This document shows positions 28,128 through 38,187 of a stretch of 64,000 nucleotides of DNA, piece by piece. Under the pieces are notes generated by a model, which ran no database searches, was not told where the DNA came from, and was given only the letters and a program-made list of their open reading frames with translations. Source of the DNA: Sphingomonas sp. PP-CE-3A-406 (GTDB lineage Bacteria > Pseudomonadota > Alphaproteobacteria > Sphingomonadales > Sphingomonadaceae); NCBI RefSeq assembly GCF_003688625.1, contig NZ_RCWY01000002.1, forward strand, positions 930,001-994,000, written 5' to 3'. The translations under genes and the position numbers were made by a program. How positions within the stretch are numbered: the stretch's first letter is position 1; each line of letters opens with the position of its first letter.

Positions 28128-29927
28128 ATGCCGACCCCGACCGACCGCCTCGCCGCCCTGCGCGCGCAGCTCGCAACCGACCGTCTCGACGGCTTCGTGA
28201 TCCCGCTGACCGACGAGCATATGAGCGAATATGTCGGCGGGTACGCGCAGCGGCTCGGCTGGCTGACCGGGTTCGGCGGGTCGGCCGGGACCGCCGTAGT
28301 CCTCGCCGACCGCGCCGCGATCTTTACCGATGGCCGCTACACGATCCAGGTCCGCGACCAGGTCGACGGCGCGCTGTGGGCGTATGCCGACGTGCCCCAG
28401 ACCAGCCCCGCCGCGTGGCTCGCCAAGCACGCCCCCGAAGGCGGCCGCATCGGCTACGACCCGTGGCTTCACACCGGCACCTGGGTCGCGGAAGCCACCA
28501 CAGCCCTCGCCGACCGCAGCGCCACCCTCATAGCGGTCGACACCAACCCCATCGACGCGATCTGGACCGACCGCCCCGCCCCCTCCCCCGCCAAGCTCAC
28601 TGTCCAGCCCGACCAGTTCACCGGCGCCTCTTCCGCCGAAAAGCGTGCAAAAATCGCCGACTGGCTCTCCGAGCAGAACGCCGACGCAGTCATCCTCTCC
28701 GCACTCGATTCGATTGCCTGGGCGCTCAACATCCGCGGCGGCGATGTCGATCACACCCCCGTCGCGCTGTCCTACGCGATCGTCGGCGCGGACGGCACCA
28801 CCGACCTGTTCGTCGCCCCCGACAAGCTCGACGACGCGGTCCGCCAGCATCTCGGCAACGCGGTCCGCCTCCATGATCGCAGCGCGTTCTCGGCGGCCCT
28901 CGCGACCTATACCGGCAAGCGCGTCGCCGCCGATCCCGAACGCGCGGTCGCCGCGATCACGCAGGCGCTGCAGGCGGGCGGCGCGAAGATCCTGCCGCTG
29001 CGCGATCCCGTCGTGCTGGCAAAGGCGATCAAGAACCCGGTCGAGATCAGCGGCCACCGCGCCGCCTCCGCCCGCGACGGCGCCGCGCTAGCGCGCTTCC
29101 TGCGCTGGGTCGAGACCGAGTGCGTGAAGGGGGGGCAAACCGAACTCAGCGCCGCCGCCAAGCTGCTCGCGTTCCGCGAACAGACCGGCGTCCTGAAGGA
29201 CACGTCGTTCGACACGATCTCCGCCACCGGCCCGCACGGCGCGATCCCGCACTACCACGTCACCGAGGAATCGAGCGCGCCGATCGAACCGGGCCAGCTC
29301 TACCTGATCGACTCCGGCGGCCAATATGCGGACGGCACCACCGACGTCACGCGCGTCATGCCGATCGGCGAACCGACCGAAGAGATGCGCGACCGTTTCA
29401 CGCGTGTCCTCAAGGGCCATATCGGCATCGCCACCGCGGTCTTTCCCGACGGCACGATGGGCGGCCAGATCGACGCGTTCGCGCGCCGTCCGCTCTGGGA
29501 AGCCGGCCTCGATTTCGGCCACGGCACCGGCCACGGCGTCGGCGCGTATCTCGCGGTCCACGAAGGCCCGCAGCGGATCGCCGCGCCCAACTACCCGGGC
29601 GGCGCGGCGTTGGAGCCGCTGCGCGCCGGCATGATGCTCTCCAACGAGCCCGGTTACTACAAAGCCGGCGAATACGGCATCCGGATCGAGAACCTGATCC
29701 TGATCGAACCCCGCGCGATCCCCGGCGCCGACCGCGCGATGCTGGGCTTCGAGACGCTCACCTTCTGCCCGATCGAACGCACGCTGATCGAGCCGACGCT
29801 GCTGACCGCGGCAGAGCGCCAATGGGTCGACGACTATCACGCGCAAGTGCTGGCGGTCCTGACCCCGGAAATGACCGACGCGGAGGATCGCGCCTGGCTC
29901 ACCGCCAAGTGCGCGCCGCTCAGCTAG
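28128..29927 (+). CDS. pepP: Xaa-Pro aminopeptidase, large three-domain type
   Basis: 599 residues. Removes N-terminal residues preceding proline. Two creatinase-like N-terminal domains (SEYVGGYAQRLGWLTGFGGS, FTDGRYTIQ) and the M24 catalytic domain with the binuclear metal ligands in LIDSGGQYADGTTDVTR, FGHGTGHGVGAYLAVHEGP, LSNEPGYY and YGIRIENL. A C-terminal aminopeptidase P extension is present (LTFCPIERTLIE). No signal peptide from ATG 28128; the upstream in-frame reading is unrelated. It is 27 kb from the hydroxyproline locus, so probably general peptide turnover. Confidence 0.94.
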   Translation: MPTPTDRLAALRAQLATDRLDGFVIPLTDEHMSEYVGGYAQRLGWLTGFGGSAGTAVVLADRAAIFTDGRYTIQVRDQVDGALWAYADVPQTSPAAWLAKHAPEGGRIGYDPWLHTGTWVAEATTALADRSATLIAVDTNPIDAIWTDRPAPSPAKLTVQPDQFTGASSAEKRAKIADWLSEQNADAVILSALDSIAWALNIRGGDVDHTPVALSYAIVGADGTTDLFVAPDKLDDAVRQHLGNAVRLHDRSAFSAALATYTGKRVAADPERAVAAITQALQAGGAKILPLRDPVVLAKAIKNPVEISGHRAASARDGAALARFLRWVETECVKGGQTELSAAAKLLAFREQTGVLKDTSFDTISATGPHGAIPHYHVTEESSAPIEPGQLYLIDSGGQYADGTTDVTRVMPIGEPTEEMRDRFTRVLKGHIGIATAVFPDGTMGGQIDAFARRPLWEAGLDFGHGTGHGVGAYLAVHEGPQRIAAPNYPGGAALEPLRAGMMLSNEPGYYKAGEYGIRIENLILIEPRAIPGADRAMLGFETLTFCPIERTLIEPTLLTAAERQWVDDYHAQVLAVLTPEMTDAEDRAWLTAKCAPLS

Positions 29928-30057
29928 ACGGCTCGTCCTTGGTCGCAGGCGCAGCCCCGACGGCCCGCGCCTGCGCCTTTCGCCGCCGCAGGTTCTCGCG
30001 CAACGCAGCCGCCATGCGCTCGGCCTTCTCCGCCGCCTTTCGATCCCGATCGTCCAT
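29920..30057 (-). CDS. 45-residue basic protein, hypothetical
   Basis: A very short frame from ATG 30057 to TGA 29920 encoding a highly charged helix: MDDRDRKAAEKAERMAAAL, then RENLRRRKAQARA and a short tail ending DEPSS. Small proteins with an LRxNLRRRKAQ core occur widely in sphingomonads, which is why I accept it despite its size. Its 3' end overlaps the end of pepP by 8 bp, convergently. Function unknown. Confidence 0.6.
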   Translation of the reverse strand: MDDRDRKAAEKAERMAAALRENLRRRKAQARAVGAAPATKDEPSS

Positions 30058-30146
30058 AAATACGCCCTATATCGGGCCGCGATGCCTTGACAACCGCGCC
30101 GCCCTCGTCTCTTAGCCCCACTCCGCCGGCAGCGATGCCGACGAGT

Positions 30147-30221
<75 letters not shown>

Positions 30222-30231
30222 GTATTCCCCG

Positions 30232-30264
30232 GCTGGTCGACGTATCGCAACGACGTCGACCAGC
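30232..30264. terminator. Strong 12-bp hairpin between tRNA-Thr and a convergent gene
   Basis: GCTGGTCGACGT (30232-30243) and ACGTCGACCAGC (30253-30264) are exact reverse complements around a 9-nt loop. It lies 10 bp after the tRNA and 26 bp before the stop of the minus-strand methyltransferase gene, so it could end transcripts from both sides. No U-tract is present. Confidence 0.55.
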
Positions 30265-30290
30265 GCGGACCACCCCCATCACAGCACCGC

Positions 30291-31028
30291 TTACGGCTTC
30301 CTGAATTTGTAGACGAACTGGTCGGTCTTGCCGCGGATGGCAGGGTCGAACACCGCCTTGCTGTGGTCGTCGGCCGGGTTGCGCAGCACCGGCGACTGGC
30401 CGACGAACCTGAACCCTGCCGCCTCGACCTGCGTCTTGACCGCGGCCGGATCGATCCGGTGCCGCGTGCTGGTGCCGGTCATGCCGGTGCCCGGCGCGTC
30501 GGCATGGTCGATCACCACATAGGTGCCGCCGCGCTTCAGCATGCGGAACACCGCGGTGTCGAACGCGCGCAACGCGGGCTCGCCCGCGCCATCGTTCGGG
30601 ATGTCGTGATAATTCTGCACCGTCCAGAACAGGTCGACGGGCTTGGGCGAGGTCGGCAGGTTGGTCGCCTGGACCTCGGCGGTCACGTTGCCGAGCGCGC
30701 GTGCCTGCAACGCCGGCAGCGACTTCTCGGCATATTTGGCCCCTGCCGCCGGCCACACGGCATAGACATGCCCCTTGGGCCCGACGATGCCGGTGAAGAT
30801 CCGCGTCCAATAGCCTGCGCCCGGCAGGTAATCGACCACCACGTCGCCCGGTTTCACGCCTGAGAACGCCAGCACGTCGGCGGCCTTGCGGCGCACGTCG
30901 TCGCCCTGCTGGTCGGCGCGTGCAGGGTCCGCCAGCGCCTTGGTTATGACCGCATTCGCCTTTTGCGCAGCCACCGGTACGGCGGCGGCGGCGATCGCCA
31001 CGACCGCGCCCATCAACATGACCTTCAT
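30291..31028 (-). CDS. Exported class I SAM-dependent methyltransferase-like protein
   Basis: 245 residues. An N-terminal signal peptide (MKVMLMGAVVAIAAAAVPVA) is followed by a Rossmann-like methyltransferase fold. Motif I is VVDYLPGAGYWTRIF (about 69-83), and later segments are GHVYAVWPA, LFWTVQNYHDIPN and YVVIDHADAPGTG. An exported fold of this kind is odd because SAM is cytoplasmic. Similar exported proteins are common in sphingomonads; their reaction is unknown. Start ATG 31028 begins the signal peptide; a longer upstream frame is less convincing. It is convergent with tRNA-Thr. Confidence 0.8.
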   Translation of the reverse strand: MKVMLMGAVVAIAAAAVPVAAQKANAVITKALADPARADQQGDDVRRKAADVLAFSGVKPGDVVVDYLPGAGYWTRIFTGIVGPKGHVYAVWPAAGAKYAEKSLPALQARALGNVTAEVQATNLPTSPKPVDLFWTVQNYHDIPNDGAGEPALRAFDTAVFRMLKRGGTYVVIDHADAPGTGMTGTSTRHRIDPAAVKTQVEAAGFRFVGQSPVLRNPADDHSKAVFDPAIRGKTDQFVYKFRKP

Positions 31029-31132
31029 TGTCCGTCTCCCAGCGGCCGACGCCATCGCCAAGCCTGCGCGCACGATCGTACCGTCGCCGCCACTAGTCCA
31101 GATGGTTCTCGCCGATCATGACGATTGCCGGG

Positions 31133-32803
31133 TCACCGCTCGCCGAACAGTTCGCGCTGCGCCTTTTCCAGTTCCTCGGCATAGCGTCGGCGGACGAACG
31201 ATTCGGACAACAGCCCGAGCACGCGCCGATCGTCGTCGAGCACCGCCAGTTCGTCCGCGCCCGAGGCGTCGAACCGCGCCATGACTTCGGTGATGTCCAT
31301 CGCCGGCGCGAGCGCGGCCTCTTTGTTGATCGCCAGCCCGCCGACCGGCGCCTGCGGATCATGACCCTCGGCGTAGGCGGTGGGCGTCTGGACGATCCCG
31401 GCATAGCGCGCGGCATCGTCGACCAGGACCGCACGGCTGGTCGCACCGAGCGGGACCTGCCGGCGGAACTCCGCCATCGTCAGGTCGGCGCGCATCACCT
31501 TGGTCTCGCGGCGCATCATCCGCCCTGCGGTCAGCGTCTTGACCCAGCCGACGTCGCGCGCGCTCTTGATCGTCTCGCCGCGCAGGTGAAGCCGCCACGT
31601 CGAGAAGCTGTAGCCGAACGCCTCGCGCACGATCGTCGACGAGACGAGCACGGCCGCCAGCACCGCGCCGGTCGCCGCGAAATCATGCGTTGCCTCCAGC
31701 ACGAGCATCACCATCGTCATCGGCCCACCGACCACCGCGACCGCGAGCGCCGCCATCCCGACGAGCGCGGCGTTGCGCGGATCGATCACGTCATGCCCCA
31801 CGACCGCGGCCATGCTGCCGGCGAAGAGATGCCCGACCAGCGTGCCGAGAAACAGCGATGCGAAGAACAGCCCGCCGCGAAAACCGAAGCCCAGCGAGAC
31901 GATCGACGCCGCGCATTTGGCGAGGAAGATCGTCAGGATGAACAGCAACGGCGCGCCGACCGCGAGATCGGCGTGGAGCGCGCCGTGCCCCGCCGACAGG
32001 ACCTGCGGCGACATCAGCGCGATCGGGATCAGCAGCATCCCGCCGACCGCGGGTCGCGCCCAGTCGGGCAGGCGCAGCCGCCGCGTTCCCGCCTCGACGA
32101 AGCCGACCGCACGCATCAGCGCGATACCGATCACCGCACAGATCGCGCCGAGCGCCGCATAGATCAGATAGTGATGCGATTCGGTCGCCATCGTCGACGC
32201 CGCATCGATCACATAGGGATGGATACCGAGCTGCTGCGCGACCAGCGTGCCGGCCAGCGCGGCGGCGATGACCGGTGCCAGCGCAGTCGGCGTATACGCG
32301 CCGATGACGATCTCGAACGCATAGAACGCGCCGGCGAGCGGCGCACCGAACGCCGCCGCGATCGCCGCGCCGGTGCCCGCCCCGACCAGGTTGCGCAGAT
32401 CGGCGCGCCGCAGCGTGAAGGCGTTGCCGACGACCGACGCCACCGCGCCGCCAAGCTGCGCATAGGCGGCCTCGAGACCGACCGAGGCGCCGAACCCGTT
32501 CGACAGGATCGTCTGTCCGGAGATGATCAGGCTGTCGCGTACCGACATCCTGCCGCCGTGGAGCGCATTCGCCTCGACCGCGTCGACCATCCGCCGCGTT
32601 CGCGCGCGTGTTGCCCAGGAGAATGCTGCGAGGACCGCGCCGCCCATCGGCAGCACGAGGAGGACCGTCATCGGCAACGCCGGTACCGCGCTGAGACGCG
32701 CGCCGAGCGGCAGGTCGAACAGGACGCGTTGCATCGTCCGCGCGATCGCCCCCTGGAGGACGCTGAACAGCCCGGCCCCGGCGCCGACCACCGCCGCGAG
32801 CAC
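31133..32803 (-). CDS. ClC-type chloride channel/transporter with CBS domains
   Basis: 556 residues from GTG 32803. About ten membrane helices; the gating-glutamate region is GFGASVGLEAAYAQLGG (Glu111), and later GFGFRGGLFFASLFLG corresponds to the GxFxP segment, although both motifs are diverged. Two CBS-like units occupy about 430-550 (TMAEFRRQVPLG, GLAINKEAALAPAMDITEVM, LAVLDDDRRVLGLLSES). The frame stays open upstream without ATG, GTG or TTG, and the codons before 32803 encode a plausible start of the first helix (RASEVAFVV). A CTG at 32867-32869, six bases after GAGGA, could be the true start and would add 22 residues. Confidence 0.88.
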   Translation of the reverse strand: MLAAVVGAGAGLFSVLQGAIARTMQRVLFDLPLGARLSAVPALPMTVLLVLPMGGAVLAAFSWATRARTRRMVDAVEANALHGGRMSVRDSLIISGQTILSNGFGASVGLEAAYAQLGGAVASVVGNAFTLRRADLRNLVGAGTGAAIAAAFGAPLAGAFYAFEIVIGAYTPTALAPVIAAALAGTLVAQQLGIHPYVIDAASTMATESHHYLIYAALGAICAVIGIALMRAVGFVEAGTRRLRLPDWARPAVGGMLLIPIALMSPQVLSAGHGALHADLAVGAPLLFILTIFLAKCAASIVSLGFGFRGGLFFASLFLGTLVGHLFAGSMAAVVGHDVIDPRNAALVGMAALAVAVVGGPMTMVMLVLEATHDFAATGAVLAAVLVSSTIVREAFGYSFSTWRLHLRGETIKSARDVGWVKTLTAGRMMRRETKVMRADLTMAEFRRQVPLGATSRAVLVDDAARYAGIVQTPTAYAEGHDPQAPVGGLAINKEAALAPAMDITEVMARFDASGADELAVLDDDRRVLGLLSESFVRRRYAEELEKAQRELFGER

Positions 32804-33043
32804 AACGAACGCGACTTCACTCGCGCGGACCCGCCGGCGGACCCATTTCAGAAGGACGGTAGCGTGCAGGGTCGATCCTCGAACGGAGTTACCGTGAGGG
32901 CCTTAATCGGTCGGGGGGCGGGCGAATACCGGGTTTCTGCGGCGGGGCATCGTCCGCCTCGGACCGCCGCTCCGCTCGCAGCGATCCTGTCCCATGCGTG
33001 CCGATCACGAACGCCCGATGCGGCGCCCTGCCGCCCACCCAAC

Positions 33044-33138
33044 CGTCATTCCCGCGGAGGCGGGAACCCATAAAGGCTAACCTCGCGGCACTATCGCAAG
33101 GCTAGCCACTATGGATCCCCGCCTGCGCGGGGATGACG
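33044..33138. repeat. Nested palindromic repeat
   Basis: Outer arms are CGTCATTCCCGCGGAGGCGG and its partner ending GCGGGGATGACG. The next layer is ACCCAT with ATGGAT, and the inner layer is GGCTA with TAGCC. It resembles REP family A ends joined to a different interior. It lies between the ClC and PfpI genes; the stretch 32870-33043 before it holds no gene I can support. Confidence 0.85.
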
Positions 33139-33193
33139 ATTTAGCGTGGGTGGAACTCAAGTCGTCAAGGGCACCCCAAAGAGCGCCCGATAC

Positions 33194-33871
33194 TTACGAC
33201 AGCGCCTTCACCAGTTCCTGCGCCGCCGCCGCGGAAGACGCCGGGTTCTGCCCGGTGATCAGCAAGCCGTCGCGCAGGACATGAACGCCCCAGTCGTCGG
33301 TCTTCGAATACACGCCGCCCTGCTCCCTGAGCATATCCTCGACGAGGAACGGGACGATATCGGTCAGCCCGACCGCCGCCTCCTCGGTGTTGGTGAACCC
33401 GGTGACCTTTTTACCCGCCACGAGCGGGCTGCCGTCCGCGTTCTGGACGTGACGGAAGACACCCGGCGCATGGCAGACCGCGGCGACCGGCTTGTTGGCC
33501 GCGATCGCGCCTTCGATCAGCGCACGCGACGTCGCGTCCTCCGCCAGATCCCACAACGGGCCGTGGCCTCCGGGATAGAAGACCGCATCGAAATCGGCGA
33601 TCGACACCGTGTCGAGGCGGTGAGTCGCCGCGAGCAGCGCCTTGGCCTCGTCGTCCGCTTCGAACCGGCGCGTCTCGGCCGTCTTCGCACTCTCGTCGTT
33701 GCTTTTGGGATCGAGCGGCGGCTGGCCGCCCTTGGGCGACGCCAGCGTGATAGCCGCGCCGGCTTCCTTCAGCACGTAATAGGGCGCGGCGAACTCCTCG
33801 AGCCAGAAGCCGGTCTTCTCGCCGGTATCGCCGAGGCGATCATGCGAGGTCAGCACCATCAGGATGTTCAT
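33194..33871 (-). CDS. DJ-1/PfpI family protein (Hsp31 / glyoxalase III-like)
   Basis: 225 residues. Class I glutamine-amidotransferase-like fold: MNILMVLTSHDRLG with GEKTGFWLEEFAAPYYVL (the conserved Glu), AVFYPGGHGPLWDLAED and the nucleophile elbow AAVCHAPGVF with its cysteine. This branch usually acts as a glutathione-independent glyoxalase or protein/nucleotide deglycase. ATG 33871 was chosen because GGAG precedes it by about 6 bases; that GGAG lies inside the codons of a longer form starting at 33883. Monocistronic. Confidence 0.9.
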   Translation of the reverse strand: MNILMVLTSHDRLGDTGEKTGFWLEEFAAPYYVLKEAGAAITLASPKGGQPPLDPKSNDESAKTAETRRFEADDEAKALLAATHRLDTVSIADFDAVFYPGGHGPLWDLAEDATSRALIEGAIAANKPVAAVCHAPGVFRHVQNADGSPLVAGKKVTGFTNTEEAAVGLTDIVPFLVEDMLREQGGVYSKTDDWGVHVLRDGLLITGQNPASSAAAAQELVKALS

Positions 33872-34060
33872 GTCTTTCTCCATCGCTCACTCTATCGAGT
33901 GCGCCAGATGGGGGCGACGGCGCGGATTACCATGCGCGGTGTGCGGCCCCCGGCAGCGCGCGGCCTGCTTCGTGTCCCGAAGACGACGGGCCGAACGGTC
34001 AAGGGCGAGCGTGGATCGCTCCACGCCCGCCCCCCTCGCCTGCATTATTAACGGCTTCGG

Positions 34061-36961
34061 TCAGAGTCCCCAGGACAGTCGGACATAGCCGAACTGCCCA
34101 GGCACGTCGTACGTGGTCGGATCATAGTTCGGCCCGGTGCAGCTGAAGCACGCCGGCGGATCCTGGTTGAAGACGTTGTTCACGCCGATCGTCAGCCCCA
34201 GCCGGCGTTCGAGCCAGTCGGGCGTCAGCGTCAGCTGGACGTCACCATAGAAGGTGCTGTCGAGCGTCTTGCCGTCGGCTTCCTTCACGCTCTTGATGTA
34301 GCGGCCGGTGAACGAGGCGCGCGCCAGGCCGATGTCCCAGTCGACGACCGCATTGCCCTTGAACTTCGGATAGGACTGCTCGGGCGACCCACGCGTCGTA
34401 CCCTGGTAGTTGGTGGTGGTGAAACCGACCGTCGCGGGGAAGCTCTCGGCGTATTTCAGCAGGATGTTGCCGTTGAGCGAAAGCCCGAACGTCCCGGCCG
34501 AGGTCTGCGGCGAGCGGTAGACCGCGGTCACGTCGACACCACGGGTGCGGATGCCGCCGATGTTCTGCAACTGCGCGTTGATCCGCGAGATCAGGCCGTT
34601 CGGCGTCCGGGAGATCGCCGCGCAGCTGAGTGCGTCCGCGGCCTGCGCGCATCGGCTGAGCGTCAGCGTCGCATCGGTCGCGGCGATCGCGTCGTCGACC
34701 TTGATGTCGTAGTAATTGCCCTCGATGCTCAGCTGGCTGGCGATCCCGCTGGTCCGTGCCCAGCTCGGCGCATAGACCGCGCCGAACAGCCAGGTCCGCG
34801 ACGTCTCGGGCTTCAACGCCTTGTTGCCGCCGGTCAGGACGCTGAGCTGACCGCCATTGGGCTCCTGATAGCTGCCACTCGCAGGGACGCCGTTGGCGAT
34901 GCAGTTGGTGCGAACGGTCGCCGACGACTGGTAGGGCGATCCGGCGACGTTGGTGCAGGGATCGTCGATCGACGCGTCCGATCGCGATTCCGCGCCGAAC
35001 AATTCGCCGATGCTCGGCGCGCGGAAGCCTTGCGCATAGGACGCGCGCAACAGCAGGTCGCTGAACGGTTTCCACAGGCCGCTGCCGGTATAGGTCGTGT
35101 TGCTGCCGCTGATCGAATAGTTCGAATGCCGCACCGCACCGCCGATCTCGAGCGACTGGATGAGCGGCGTGTTGTGGATCAAGGGCACGCGCAACTCGGC
35201 ATAGACCTCGTCCGAATCGAAATGCCCGCGCGCCGGTTGCGCGGGGATGTCGGCGCCAAGCCCGGCGGTGATCAGGGGATCGGGCGTGAAGCTGCCATAC
35301 TGGACGCGGTGCTCATAGCCCGCGGCGAGGCCGACGGCGCCGGCAGGCAGGTCGAACAGTTCGCCCGAGATGTTGGCGGTATAGTCCTCGAGACTCTGCG
35401 CGCTGCGCGCACGCTCGTCGAACGCGATATAGCCAAGCATGGCCGGCGTTACCGAACCTGCGCCACCGAAGATGTTGAACGGTACGCACGCCCCGGTGCA
35501 GTTCGCGACCGGACCGAGCGCCTGGGCGAGATTGGCGGCGTTGATGTTGCCGGTGAACAGCTGCTTGGCGTCGTTGAAGCCGAAGACCGCGTTGACGTCC
35601 CAATAGAATTTGCGCTCGCCAAGATGGAACGAGCCATCCAAGGTGGCGGTCGCCGACATCGTATCGACGGTCTGCGAATAGGTGCGCTGGCCGGCTTCCA
35701 CCAGACGGCGACGGACCGTCGAATAGTTTGCCGGACCGTTGCCGGCGCCCCCCGCCGACAGCGTGTAGCCGAACGGGTTGTACGGATTGGTGGCGTCCAC
35801 CGAGATCGTGTCGAGCAGATTGCCGTTGCCCGCATCCGGCCCGATCACGAGCGGCAGGAACGCCGCCTGGTTCTGCGAATTGCGGCGCGTGTAGTTCATC
35901 TTCACGCGCAGGTTCACGGTATCGGTGAGCTCCTGCTTGGCGCTGACGAAGAAGCCGTACCGCTCGGACGGAGTCAGGAAATAGTTGTAGGGCGAGAAGT
36001 TGAAGCGGTCGGCGGCGGTGAACTCCTTGAAATCGCTGTTCGGGCCGGTCGGGTTGGCGGCGTCGTAGCGTGGCCGCCCGAGGATAGGCGCCGACTTCAG
36101 CGTCAGGTTGCGGCCGCCGACCTGGAAGAATCCGTTGGGGGTCGCGCCCGAACAGCCGCCGATCGGCTCCTCGCAGGCGCGCTGGCCGGGATTGGGAAAC
36201 TGCGAGATCTTGCGATCGCGCGTGCTGACCGCTTCCTGCTTTACGTAACTGCCGCCGAACACCACGCTCGTGCGCGGCGCCTGGATGCCGTAGCTGACGT
36301 TATAGTCCTGCGTATGGCCGTCGCCCTGGCGGAACGTGCCGAACTGCGCGGATGCCTTCAGCCCCTTCTGCTGCGACTTGGTGATGATGTTGACGACGCC
36401 CGCGAGCGCGTCCGAGCCGTACAGCGGCGACTGGCCCGATTGCAGCACTTCGATGCGCTCGATCGACCCGACCTGGATCGTGTTGAGATCGACGGTCGAG
36501 GGGATGCCGCTCGCCGACGCGCCGTTGACGAAGCGAAGCCCGTCGACCAGCACCAGCGTCCGCTTGGCGGTTAAATAGCGCAGGTCGATCTCGGCCGAGC
36601 CTGCACCGACGCCGCCACCGTCGGGCGGATTGCCGATGTTACCCGAATTGTTGACCTTCGAATTGAGACCGCCAGCCGCGCTGGGCAGGCGCTGGAGCAC
36701 GTCGGCGACCGACGACAGCCCGGTCCGCTGGATCGATTCCGCATCGACCGTCACGACCGGTGAAGGCTGATCGAGCGGGCTGCGGCGGATGCGCGATCCG
36801 GTGACGACGATGTCCTCGCCGGGCGCCTCGGCGGTTCCTGTCGCCGCTTGATCGGCTGGAACCGATGTCACGGCCTGCGCATGAGCCGAGGCCGCGGCCA
36901 GCATCGCCGCCAGCGCAAATCCGCCGGTGCCGAGACGCAAAAAGCTCTTCGATGTTCGCAT
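34061..36961 (-). CDS. TonB-dependent receptor, substrate unknown
   Basis: 966 residues, complete. Signal peptide (1 to about 29, ending SAHAQ), plug entry [19 protein letters not shown] (about 50-68), plug features [29 protein letters not shown] and [14 protein letters not shown], then a 22-strand barrel ending in the aromatic C-terminus (GYVRLSWGL). This subgroup (SRIRR, then Gly/Asn-rich plug) is abundant in sphingomonads, and its substrates are mostly unknown. It stands alone: PfpI on one side, a divergent MBL hydrolase on the other, so no cargo can be inferred. Confidence 0.94.
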   Translation of the reverse strand: MRTSKSFLRLGTGGFALAAMLAAASAHAQAVTSVPADQAATGTAEAPGEDIVVTGSRIRRSPLDQPSPVVTVDAESIQRTGLSSVADVLQRLPSAAGGLNSKVNNSGNIGNPPDGGGVGAGSAEIDLRYLTAKRTLVLVDGLRFVNGASASGIPSTVDLNTIQVGSIERIEVLQSGQSPLYGSDALAGVVNIITKSQQKGLKASAQFGTFRQGDGHTQDYNVSYGIQAPRTSVVFGGSYVKQEAVSTRDRKISQFPNPGQRACEEPIGGCSGATPNGFFQVGGRNLTLKSAPILGRPRYDAANPTGPNSDFKEFTAADRFNFSPYNYFLTPSERYGFFVSAKQELTDTVNLRVKMNYTRRNSQNQAAFLPLVIGPDAGNGNLLDTISVDATNPYNPFGYTLSAGGAGNGPANYSTVRRRLVEAGQRTYSQTVDTMSATATLDGSFHLGERKFYWDVNAVFGFNDAKQLFTGNINAANLAQALGPVANCTGACVPFNIFGGAGSVTPAMLGYIAFDERARSAQSLEDYTANISGELFDLPAGAVGLAAGYEHRVQYGSFTPDPLITAGLGADIPAQPARGHFDSDEVYAELRVPLIHNTPLIQSLEIGGAVRHSNYSISGSNTTYTGSGLWKPFSDLLLRASYAQGFRAPSIGELFGAESRSDASIDDPCTNVAGSPYQSSATVRTNCIANGVPASGSYQEPNGGQLSVLTGGNKALKPETSRTWLFGAVYAPSWARTSGIASQLSIEGNYYDIKVDDAIAATDATLTLSRCAQAADALSCAAISRTPNGLISRINAQLQNIGGIRTRGVDVTAVYRSPQTSAGTFGLSLNGNILLKYAESFPATVGFTTTNYQGTTRGSPEQSYPKFKGNAVVDWDIGLARASFTGRYIKSVKEADGKTLDSTFYGDVQLTLTPDWLERRLGLTIGVNNVFNQDPPACFSCTGPNYDPTTYDVPGQFGYVRLSWGL

Positions 36962-37209
36962 AAATCCCCCCGTGTGAAACCTTACGCCACCTCCCCAGGT
37001 GTATCATTATGATCCAAGAATGCCGCATCCACGCAATCAAGCAAGACAATATTACAATTCGAAGCATGTTTGCTGCGAATAACCTCGATTACGTTGCACA
37101 CGGGTAACGCGGTCCGAACCCTGTTTCCGCGCTGCGACTGAGGCGCGGAACAGGTCCGGCGTGCGGGTACCGCATCGCGTTCACGCCCGATTGTCGCTAC
37201 CACGCGATC

Positions 37210-38187
37210 ATGCCGCGCAACCGCTATTACCAGGGCCCGCCGAGCGACCATTTCGATGGCGTGCGGTTCTTCAATCCCGGGCAATCGCCGACCGATCGCG
37301 GTCTCGGCGACGTGCTTCGGTGGAAGCTGGCGCGGGGTGCGGCGCGGTGGCCGAGTTCGGTACCCGTAAACCCTGCGAAGCCATCGCCGCGGGTCGATGG
37401 CCTGCGGATCACGATGGTCGGGCACGCCTCGCTGCTGGTCCAGGTTGCCGGCCGCAACATCCTGATCGATCCGGTCTGGTCGGAACGGGTCAGCCCGGTC
37501 TCGTTCGCGGGACCCAAGCGCGTCGCCGCGCCGGGGATCGCGTTCGATGACCTGCCGCCGATCGACGTCGTGCTGCTCAGTCACTGCCATTACGACCATC
37601 TCGATGTGGCGACGCTGCGGCGCATCCAGGCGGTCCACGCGCCGCTGATGGCGATGCCGCTCGGCAACGACACGATCGTTCGTGCCGCGATCCCTGATGC
37701 CAGGTGCATCGTCGGCGACTGGTGGGACCGGCTGTCGCTCGGCAGCGACATCGCGACGACACTGACGCCCGCGAGCCATTGGGCGAACCGCTGGCCGAAC
37801 GACGTGCGGATGGCGCTATGGGCGGGTCATCATCTCGACACCCCCGCGGGCACGATCTGGTTCGTCGGCGATACGGGCTACGGCGATGGCGCGATCTTCC
37901 GCGAGGTGCGCGCGCGGCTGGGATCGCCCGACGTCGCGCTGATCCCGATCGGCGCGTATGAGCCGCGCTGGTTCATGGCGGACCAGCATGTCGATCCGGC
38001 CGAAGCGGTCGACATCTTCCGCGATGTCGATGCGCGTGGTGCATTGGGGATTCACTGGGGGACGTTCCAGCTCACCGACGAGGCGCGCGATGCGCCACCG
38101 CTTGGGCTCGCGACGGCGCTGGCAGCCTTCGATATTCCCCCGGACCGGTTCGTCGCCGCGGTGCCGGGGGGCGTGTACGACTTCTAG
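37210..38187 (+). CDS. MBL-fold metal-dependent hydrolase (NAPE-PLD / UlaG-like)
   Basis: 325 residues. Metallo-beta-lactamase fold with zinc motif SHCHYDHLD (about 120-128), TPASHWANRWPNDVRMALW, WFVGDTGYGDG and a C-terminal GIHWGTFQL. The beginning (NRYYQGPPSDHFDGVRFFNP) is typical of the N-acyl-phosphatidylethanolamine phospholipase D-like branch found in many bacteria. Substrate unknown. No signal peptide. The 248-bp gap to the divergent TBDR has no other gene. The stop overlaps that of the convergent phosphatase gene by two bases. Confidence 0.9.
   Translation: MPRNRYYQGPPSDHFDGVRFFNPGQSPTDRGLGDVLRWKLARGAARWPSSVPVNPAKPSPRVDGLRITMVGHASLLVQVAGRNILIDPVWSERVSPVSFAGPKRVAAPGIAFDDLPPIDVVLLSHCHYDHLDVATLRRIQAVHAPLMAMPLGNDTIVRAAIPDARCIVGDWWDRLSLGSDIATTLTPASHWANRWPNDVRMALWAGHHLDTPAGTIWFVGDTGYGDGAIFREVRARLGSPDVALIPIGAYEPRWFMADQHVDPAEAVDIFRDVDARGALGIHWGTFQLTDEARDAPPLGLATALAAFDIPPDRFVAAVPGGVYDF

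Noticed and set aside
28128..29927. PepP as part of the hydroxyproline locus
   Set aside because: It is more than 20 kb away with unrelated neighbours; the locus has its own M24 peptidase.
31118..33073. Plus-strand 651-codon frame opposite the ClC gene
   Set aside because: Charged, repetitive antisense product without a family; the minus-strand membrane protein is genuine.
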